This document shows, in pieces, positions 46,140-51,268 of a stretch of 51,268 nucleotides of DNA. The position numbers and the translations under genes were made by a program. The notes beneath the pieces are model-generated. The model was not told where the DNA came from. It saw nothing but the letters and a program-made list of their open reading frames with translations, and did not search any database. Source of the stretch: Pseudomonadota bacterium (GTDB taxonomy: Bacteria; Pseudomonadota; Alphaproteobacteria; Rhizobiales; Beijerinckiaceae); NCBI GenBank assembly GCA_023423995.1, contig JAFAEL010000026.1:1-51268 (forward strand), in the 5' to 3' direction. Within the stretch, counting starts at the first letter, position 1, and every line of letters starts with the position of its first letter.

Positions 46140-46210
46140 GCTGACCCTGGCCTTCGGCCAGGCGTCATCCCCGGGCCCGTCCCGGGGACCTCGTTCCGCT
46201 TCTCGACATC

Positions 46211-46235
46211 ACGGCCCGCTCACGCGGGCCGTTTT
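46211..46235 (+). terminator. Rho-independent terminator after ldtP
   Basis: Stem ACGGCCCGC/GCGGGCCGT with loop TCAC and a T-run. Two further hairpins precede it, CCTGGCC/GGCCAGG (46146-46162) and CCCCGGG/CCCGGGG (46169-46187). Confidence 0.88.
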
Positions 46236-46256
46236 CGTTCGCGCCCCGCCCGGGAG

Positions 46257-46311
46257 CCTCCCCCGCCCCGCGGGGGAGGGGGACCGGGCGAAGCCCGGTG
46301 GAGGGGGCGCC
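46257..46311 (+). repeat. C/G palindromic repeat copy
   Basis: Hairpin CCTCCCCCGC/GCGGGGGAGG (46257-46279), then GGGACCGGGC, a second small hairpin GGGC/GCCC and GGTGGAGGGGGC. Nearly the same order occurs at 47090-47145 and at 50571-50640. Confidence 0.8.
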
Positions 46312-46403
46312 CTCAGCACATGCGCACCCTCGCGCCCCCCACCCCGGCTCGAGGCTGCGCCGCGACCCGCCCCTACCCGCGAGGAGGAGGGCAGACCGGC
46401 CCC

Positions 46404-47174
46404 TCATCCCCACCGCAGCTTCGCAAAATACCCCCGCAGCTGCGCGGCGTTGGCGCGACCGCGCGGGCGCTCCCAGGCATCCTCCTTGGCCCAGCGCGCC
46501 ACCGTGCCGGGATGCACGCCGAGCCGCGAGCCGATCATCGTCGTGCCGAGCCGCGTCAGCTCCCACAGGTTGCGGGCGTCGCGCCGGACATGCGGCGCAT
46601 AGGGCCTGCCGCGGCGGTCCCCCTCGGTCGCGAGGACGCCCTTTCGCCCCGCCGCCGCGAAGCGCTTCGAATAGGACGGCACGGGCGGGCGCTCCCACCC
46701 ATACTTGCGGATCCACACCGAGATCTGCGCCTGGCTGACCCCGACCTGCCGGGCGATCGCCTTCTGCGACAGCAGCGTCGAGGTCACGAGGTCCCGCGCC
46801 ATCCCGGTCCCGTCCGCCGCATAAGGCCGCCCGCGCCCGCGCCGGTAGCGTGGCGGCCGGACGGGATGCGGCCCGGGATCCGCCGGCCGCTGCCACCGGT
46901 TCCGCTTGCGCCACCGGCACAGCGTCGTGGCCGACACCCCCGTCCGCGCCGCAATGGCATCGAAGGACAGCCGCGTCCCCTCCAGCAGCGCCCGAGCCTC
47001 CGCCACCACCTCCGGCACGATCGGATGCCCACCCCCACGCTGCCCCGCAAGCGGCAGCCGGGCAGGGCGGGGCGGCCGGGGCGGGTGATCCTCCCCCGCG
47101 TCCAGGCGGGGGAGGGGGACCGGGCAAAGCCCGATGGAGGGGGCGAGAGCGGGGCCGGGACGATCCGTGCTCAT
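46404..47174 (-). CDS. Triple helix-turn-helix protein
   Basis: A 256-residue basic protein with three similar DNA-binding units: residues 68-96 (RLSFDAIAARTGVSATTLCRW), 134-162 (LLSQKAIARQVGVSQAQISVW, then KYGWERP) and 210-236 (TTMIGSRLGVHPGTVARW, then DAWERP), with RRGRPYA connectors. This resembles phage terminase small subunits or resolvase-type HTHs, but no known family fits all three. Residues about 10-30 are coded by a palindromic repeat. The start is supported by a -35/-10 pair ending eight bases before the ATG, suggesting a leaderless mRNA. Function unknown; it precedes no operon partner, and lies next to a nuclease-STAND gene on the same strand. Confidence 0.6.
   Translation of the reverse strand: MSTDRPGPALAPSIGLCPVPLPRLDAGEDHPPRPPRPARLPLAGQRGGGHPIVPEVVAEARALLEGTRLSFDAIAARTGVSATTLCRWRKRNRWQRPADPGPHPVRPPRYRRGRGRPYAADGTGMARDLVTSTLLSQKAIARQVGVSQAQISVWIRKYGWERPPVPSYSKRFAAAGRKGVLATEGDRRGRPYAPHVRRDARNLWELTRLGTTMIGSRLGVHPGTVARWAKEDAWERPRGRANAAQLRGYFAKLRWG
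47090..47145 (+). repeat. Palindromic repeat within the triple-HTH gene
   Basis: CCTCCCCCGC/GCGGGGGAGG (47090-47115) followed by GGGACCGGGCAAAGCCCGATGGAGGGGGCG, here quoted only as its parts: GGGACCGGGC, AAAGCCCGATGGAGGGGGCG. It lies inside the 5' end of the HTH gene, in the opposite orientation, and stays open in frame. Confidence 0.8.
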
Positions 47175-47182
47175 GACATAGG

Positions 47183-47212
47183 AATATAAGCAGAAAAGTC
47201 GGCCTTCGTCAA
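47183..47212 (-). promoter_or_regulatory. Promoter of the triple-HTH gene
   Basis: On the minus strand TTGACG (47207-47212) and TATATT (47183-47188) are 18 bases apart (or TTATAT with 17). The -10 box ends eight bases before the ATG, so transcription should begin at or very near the start codon, and no ribosome-binding site is seen. Confidence 0.72.
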
Positions 47213-47370
47213 GGCCCCGGGATTGTTCTCGGCTCGCCGGGGGCGGGGACGTGTGGTCCGGCGGCAGGGAAGCTTGGACGGTAGGGTTTTGCCGCCTCAC
47301 CTAGAAGCCATCATTGGGGAGCCTCGACGCAACCCTCCGTGACAGCCCCCGTCGCGCCCTGACGCTTCGT

Positions 47371-47393
47371 AAAATCCTGCTCCCGCGGAGCAG
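47371..47393 (-). terminator. Rho-independent terminator of the nuclease-STAND gene
   Basis: On the minus strand: stem CTGCTCC/GGAGCAG, loop GCG, then GATTTT. It lies 41 bases beyond the stop of the 924-residue protein. Confidence 0.82.
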
Positions 47394-47433
47394 CGCGCCG
47401 TGCTGTGAGCGAGTTCTGCTTATCGGTCGGTTC

Positions 47434-50208
47434 TTACGCTGCGAAGAGGCTCAACTCGCCTGCTGCAGCCCTCTCGTGCAGCCGGCGGTTCACCCCTCGC
47501 CCGCGCCACTCGAAGTCGTCGGGCCAAGTCCAGCCGACCCATCGCCGAACGGCATTCCCGTTGCGCTGTCGAGACTCGGCAGTCCACACGGCCCCTAACT
47601 CAAGGGCTAGCCGCTCACCTATCGTTTGTCCGGTGACGCGGGGGTTTTCGCGTATTGTGTCACGGACCAGATGAAGTGCAGGGTTTTCTCGTGCGGCTGC
47701 CCGTATCAAGTTTGAGGGTTGTTCGCAGGGATCAACGAGCAACGCCCCCCTATTATCGATCAGGCCCAATGCGCAGAGGGTCGCGAATGCTTTGTCTCCG
47801 TGCGCTTGGACGAGCTCATCTCGCGATAAGCGACCTTCGATAAGCCCCCTTAGCGCCGCTTCGGCGCGTTCGGGTGGCGCGTCCCCTAAGAAGAAGCCAC
47901 GGCCACGGCGGTTGCGAGCTCCGTTCGCCGTAAGGCCACTCACTCCAACCAGCGCGTTGCTGGCGATGTACGAGTCTCTGACCCGGTCTAAGGTCCCAGC
48001 TGCCACGCACCACTGCAAAACACGCCTTGCGTATTGTTCAATTACGTCCTGGCTCAAGCGCAGTCTGGAGTATATTCCAACTGCAAGATCGACGGCGTCT
48101 TGGAGGGAGAACTCTGTCTCAACTCCAAATCTCTCCAACGCAGAACGATAGATGACGTGCGATCTACAGAAATTGAGGAGAGTAACCGATGCAGCATCCG
48201 CTTCTGTATGGAGCGCTGTAACTTGACCGGTCTTCCGGTTTGCCTCAGCGTGCCCCACGACGACCATGTCGCGAACCAGATTGTCCGCGGTCCCTGCCGT
48301 GATTTTGAGCTCTCGCGCCAGCGCCTGATAGGTCATCTCCCGTTGCCTGAGCAACGCCCTCAATGCGGAGAGGTATGTTACGACGTTCAATTGAGGCACA
48401 TACGTCGTTGGTATGTAAGGAACCTTTTCCGTTAGTAAATACTCCCGGAATATATCCCAGTATATGCTTAGTCGTGATCCTGTCCTAACAATGAGGCGCT
48501 TGTCTAACAGAGAGGTAATTGTTAGCTCGCCGTATGCCGCTACCATTTTAAAAAACTCGGCAGGAGCTTCCGCCGCAATCTGACGGATGCACGCGAGTTC
48601 AGCCTCGGTAAGTCGCTCGATGTCCTTCGCGAATAGATCCTCGATTCGGAGAGTTCGGCTTAGCACCTCGCTCTGATCAAGGCCGTTTCGAATCTGTTCT
48701 AGGATATGAATACACAGCTTTTTCAGTAACCAAGGATAGCCTTGACAATGATCCAGTAGAAGTCGCCGGAGTTGAGGGGATATGGGCTCACCTAATTCCT
48801 TCGAAAATCTATTAATGGCTACGGTCACTTCGTTAGTAGAGAACAAACCTAGCTCAAACTCGCGCCTTCGATCCGCGAGGGTGTGCCATAAATGGTAGGC
48901 GTTATGCTCTGGAGGAATCGCTCCGTCTGTTTTCCATGAGAAGCCCACTATAAAATTCTCACCATGATCGATGGCAGAGTCACAAAGCAGGCGGACGTCC
49001 TCGAAAATTGGAGCAAGATCCTCTTTATATAAAAGCTCCTCGAACTGGTCGAATATTAGGCAAATTACCTTCGATCTAGATTTGAGCTGACGAAAAACGG
49101 AAGCCGCGGCGACGGTGGAGAAGGGGGCATTCGGCCCGCCGATAGTAAGCTCTTGATCCAATTGAACGAAGCCGCTGTCGACCGCTTCCTTGATGGCGCG
49201 ATATAGCGCCAGCTCAACGAAGCGCCGCGACGATGCGGCACGGGAGTCTACGGCGTAGATGAATGTATCTCGTCCTCGCCTCGCGTACCTCGTCATGTCA
49301 GCAAGCTTCAGTACTGACGAGCTTTTTCCCCACCCTGAAGGACCTTTGATTGCGAATACTCGTGTGCTCGTCGTTCTATTTCTGACTTTCTCGAGTAGGT
49401 CAGCGATATCGCGGAGTAGATTCTCTCTCCCGACATAATCTTGTGGGCGTGCCGGCCTATAATCTGTCCAATTGTCGCCGGGCTGGACCCGTACGACGCT
49501 CTGCAGATCGAGCTTGATTCGCTGTGTCTCTCGCGATCTGTCTGTGTTGTCGTCAGCCTCCCAGGTGAGAGTTGCTAGGGAGGAATCAGCGGCAGCGAGC
49601 GCGGTAAGTACGCCACGTGCGGTCACCCGTTCGCCGTTGTGCGCGTCGTAGACGAATACCGCCCGGCGCATCCGCGTCTGATCGTCGATGCCGATGAGAG
49701 CCCAATATGAGTGCTCTTGAGCCAGAAGCAGGAAGACGTCAGTCGAGGTGGTATGGCCTGCAGGGGCGGCTAACCTCGCCGGGTCAAAGAGGAAAGCGGC
49801 GGAAATTAGCCGGCTGAGGAGCGTGTCTGGATCATAAACCTGCAACCGTCTGCGCTCCTCCGGAGAGCGCGCGGAAAATTTGTCACGCACGCCCTTAGCG
49901 TCCTTCCCGAGGTCGTGTGTAGATATCAGCCAGCCGGATGCGAAACCTTCGAGCGCGACCTTTCCGAATAGCTTAACTAAGACATCCGCCGGGACAGTGG
50001 ATCGCTGCGCCTTGCACTCGACAATGATTCGCTCGCCGGTGGTACGCTCTTCCGCGAGGAGATCAACCTCCATCCCGGTGATCCGGACTTCTTCAACGAC
50101 AGTGTAGTTTTGAGTTTCGAGGAATCGCCTCGCGAACCGCTCCAGCACTCGTCCGCGCTCGGTATTGGACACGTCGTCTCGAACGCAAACCTCGATGTAT
50201 CGGTTCAT
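47434..50208 (-). CDS. Mrr-like nuclease / STAND ATPase / winged-helix protein, candidate defence gene
   Basis: A 924-residue protein. Residues 20-130 look like a Mrr-type PD-(D/E)xK nuclease: GMEVDLLAEE (D49) and IIVECKAQ (E64, K66). Residues 150-250 are unassigned. Residues 258-600 form a P-loop ATPase: YVGRENLLRDI, Walker A GPSGWGKSS (K295), Walker B VICLIFDQFEELL (D387), sensor GFSWKTD and GYPWLLKKLC, typical of STAND/AAA_16-like NTPases. Residues 605-660 and 840-895 resemble winged helices (the latter with TAESRQRNGNAVRRWVGW). STAND proteins with nuclease effectors are known anti-phage sensors; no TPR or WD repeats are seen here. It is monocistronic, has its own terminator and GGTGAG ribosome-binding site, and is markedly AT-richer than its surroundings. 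Its substrate, trigger and activity are inferred, not shown. Confidence 0.8.
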   Translation of the reverse strand: MNRYIEVCVRDDVSNTERGRVLERFARRFLETQNYTVVEEVRITGMEVDLLAEERTTGERIIVECKAQRSTVPADVLVKLFGKVALEGFASGWLISTHDLGKDAKGVRDKFSARSPEERRRLQVYDPDTLLSRLISAAFLFDPARLAAPAGHTTSTDVFLLLAQEHSYWALIGIDDQTRMRRAVFVYDAHNGERVTARGVLTALAAADSSLATLTWEADDNTDRSRETQRIKLDLQSVVRVQPGDNWTDYRPARPQDYVGRENLLRDIADLLEKVRNRTTSTRVFAIKGPSGWGKSSSVLKLADMTRYARRGRDTFIYAVDSRAASSRRFVELALYRAIKEAVDSGFVQLDQELTIGGPNAPFSTVAAASVFRQLKSRSKVICLIFDQFEELLYKEDLAPIFEDVRLLCDSAIDHGENFIVGFSWKTDGAIPPEHNAYHLWHTLADRRREFELGLFSTNEVTVAINRFSKELGEPISPQLRRLLLDHCQGYPWLLKKLCIHILEQIRNGLDQSEVLSRTLRIEDLFAKDIERLTEAELACIRQIAAEAPAEFFKMVAAYGELTITSLLDKRLIVRTGSRLSIYWDIFREYLLTEKVPYIPTTYVPQLNVVTYLSALRALLRQREMTYQALARELKITAGTADNLVRDMVVVGHAEANRKTGQVTALHTEADAASVTLLNFCRSHVIYRSALERFGVETEFSLQDAVDLAVGIYSRLRLSQDVIEQYARRVLQWCVAAGTLDRVRDSYIASNALVGVSGLTANGARNRRGRGFFLGDAPPERAEAALRGLIEGRLSRDELVQAHGDKAFATLCALGLIDNRGALLVDPCEQPSNLIRAAARENPALHLVRDTIRENPRVTGQTIGERLALELGAVWTAESRQRNGNAVRRWVGWTWPDDFEWRGRGVNRRLHERAAAGELSLFAA

Positions 50209-51125
50209 GAGCTCACCCCGGCCTTATCTTAACCCGATAGCTCACACGGTCGAGTGGTGAGTATAGGTTCGCTCACAGGATCTGCATGGTCGCACCTGAC
50301 GTGCTGCCGTTTTAGCGATTTGTGCGCGCTTCGATGCCTCATGATCCCGGCCGACGGGACGCCGCTGGGATCGGCGCCCCCTCCGGCGCTTCGCGCCACC
50401 CTCGGGTCGAGCCCGAGGGCAGGCTCTCCCCCGTGAACAGGGGAGGATCCAGGGCGCGCTCTCCCAGCGAGCGAGCGGCATGCAAGGCCCCCTCCGTCAG
50501 GCGCTTCGCGCCTGCCACCTCCCTCGCAGGCGAGGGAGGATCCAGGGCGCGCTCCCCCGCGAGGGCGGGGTATCAGGTTCCTCCTCCGCGGAGCGGGGGA
50601 GGGGGACCGCCGCAGGCGGTGGAGGGGGTGCCGCCCTGCCGGCTCCCGCCCCCTCCGGCTCGCTGCGCTCGCCACCCTCGGGTCGAGCCCGAGGGCAGGC
50701 TCTCCCCCGCAGGCGGGGGAGGATCCAGGGCTCGCTCTCCCGGCGAGCGAGCGGCATTCCAGGCCCCCTCCGTCAGGCGCTGCTCGCCTGGCCATCTCCC
50801 CCGCAGGCGGGGGAGGATCCAGGGCTCGCCCCCCGGCGAGGGCGGGGTGTCAGGTTCCTCCCCCGCGAGCGGGGGAGGATCCGGGAGCGTCGCGGCTCGT
50901 CTGTTTTCGTGCAAGCGGGGAGGGTGGTTGCGCCGCCGCCCCCTCCACCGCCTTCGGCGGTCCCCCTCCCCCGTGAACGGGGGAGGATCCGGGCCCCCTC
51001 CGGCGCTTCGCGCCACCTCCCCCGCAGGCGGGGGAGGATCCCCACCGCGTTTGCCCCGCCCGCACCCCCCGTGCTAACCCGCGCGCATTCCGCGTAGGCC
51101 CTGATCCCGCGAAGGCCCGAGTCCC
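50209..51125. other. 917-base gene-free region upstream of two divergent genes
   Basis: The left part (50209-50367) holds the likely promoter region of the nuclease-STAND gene, including three GCTCAC copies (50211, 50240, 50271) about 30 bases apart and a weak promoter-like TCGACC/TAAGAT pair on the minus strand. The rest is mostly the repeat array. The last 80 bases precede glyA and show no clear regulatory motif. Confidence 0.6.
50368..51040. repeat. Array of palindromic repeats
   Basis: At least six units combine a GCCCCCTCCG box, a GCGCTTCGCGC-type hairpin and a CTCCCCCGCAGGCGGGGGAG hairpin followed by GATCC. Two larger blocks, starting at 50376 and 50648, repeat the same order of elements with a period of 272-276 bases, so the array grew partly by tandem duplication. 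One stretch (50571-50640) has the arrangement seen in the isolated copies at 46.3 and 47.1 kb. Units vary, so the edges are approximate. Confidence 0.8.
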
Positions 51126-51268
51126 ATGAGCGCTTCCCCGTCCGGCAGCTACCAGCTGTCGAATTCGTTCTTTTCCGCCGGCCTCGCCGATGCCGATCCG
51201 GAGATCGCCCGGGCGATCGCGCTGGAGCTCGGGCGGCAGCGGGACGAGATCGAGCTGATCGCCTCGGA
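51126..51268 (+). CDS. glyA: Serine hydroxymethyltransferase, N-terminal fragment
   Basis: The frame opens [20 protein letters not shown] and continues [27 protein letters not shown] to the window edge, the standard start of GlyA, which makes glycine and methylene-tetrahydrofolate from serine. Only 47 codons are present. A GAAGG lies about ten bases upstream of the ATG. Being a folate-dependent enzyme, it uses the product of the pathway encoded by folP-folB-folK, but it is far from those genes. Confidence 0.9.
   Translation, partial: MSASPSGSYQLSNSFFSAGLADADPEIARAIALELGRQRDEIELIAS

Noticed and set aside
50368..51040. CRISPR array
   Set aside because: Repeats are palindromic but of varying length and order, spacers are not uniform, and no cas gene is nearby.

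Overview
This window is GC-rich, densely packed chromosomal DNA from an alphaproteobacterium, most likely a member of the Hyphomicrobiales. The evidence is gene content: the folP-folB-folK order, a HemB lacking the zinc cysteines, a DUF6163-like/LdtR/L,D-transpeptidase neighbourhood, alphaproteobacterial-porin-like proteins, and many short C/G-rich palindromic repeats. Genus is not resolved. No rRNA, tRNA, integrase or transposase gene was seen.

Layout. 1-6.5 kb: the 5' part of a methylmalonyl-CoA mutase small subunit gene, a DsbD/ScsB-type thiol reductase with a periplasmic redoxin, a shrunken ParE-like toxin/antitoxin pair, and the folate genes folP-folB-folK. 6.5-11 kb: a HerA/DUF853 ATPase, a VapC-type toxin-antitoxin insertion that left a second copy of the ATPase tail, an HxlR regulator divergent from an azoreductase, and a VOC protein. 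11-20.6 kb: a two-subunit molybdenum hydroxylase (iorA-iorB type), a tauABC-like importer, an M20 peptidase, a Xre/RES toxin-antitoxin pair under a palindromic promoter, and two tandem mini porin-like secreted proteins. 20.6-26.8 kb: a class IV aminotransferase, murJ, a nucleotidyltransferase/metallophosphoesterase pair, and an RraA-Bug-cupin cluster. 27-32.2 kb: a Ugp-like ABC importer operon ending in an EEP-family phosphodiesterase. 32.2-41 kb: hemB, a FUSC-family membrane protein, a second Bug protein facing an SDR/AtuA-type cluster, an orphan receiver protein, a 3-hydroxyisobutyryl-CoA hydrolase and a DUF6163-like membrane protein.

41-51.3 kb is the accessory end. The LdtR regulator and its usual partner, the L,D-transpeptidase, are separated by a broken autotransporter gene (no visible signal peptide, two single-base frameshifts). 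Then comes a protein with three helix-turn-helix units and a likely leaderless promoter, followed by a 924-residue protein combining a Mrr-like nuclease domain, a STAND-type ATPase and C-terminal winged-helix-like segments. That last gene is visibly AT-richer than its neighbours, has its own terminator, stands alone and is bordered on its upstream side by about 0.7 kb of palindromic repeats; it is the best candidate here for an undescribed (probably anti-phage) system. The window ends in the first codons of glyA.

Recurring themes are several toxin-antitoxin modules in gene junctions and a family of palindromic repeats, two copies of which lie in-frame within coding sequences. All statements come from reading the sequence; no database search or computed statistic was available.
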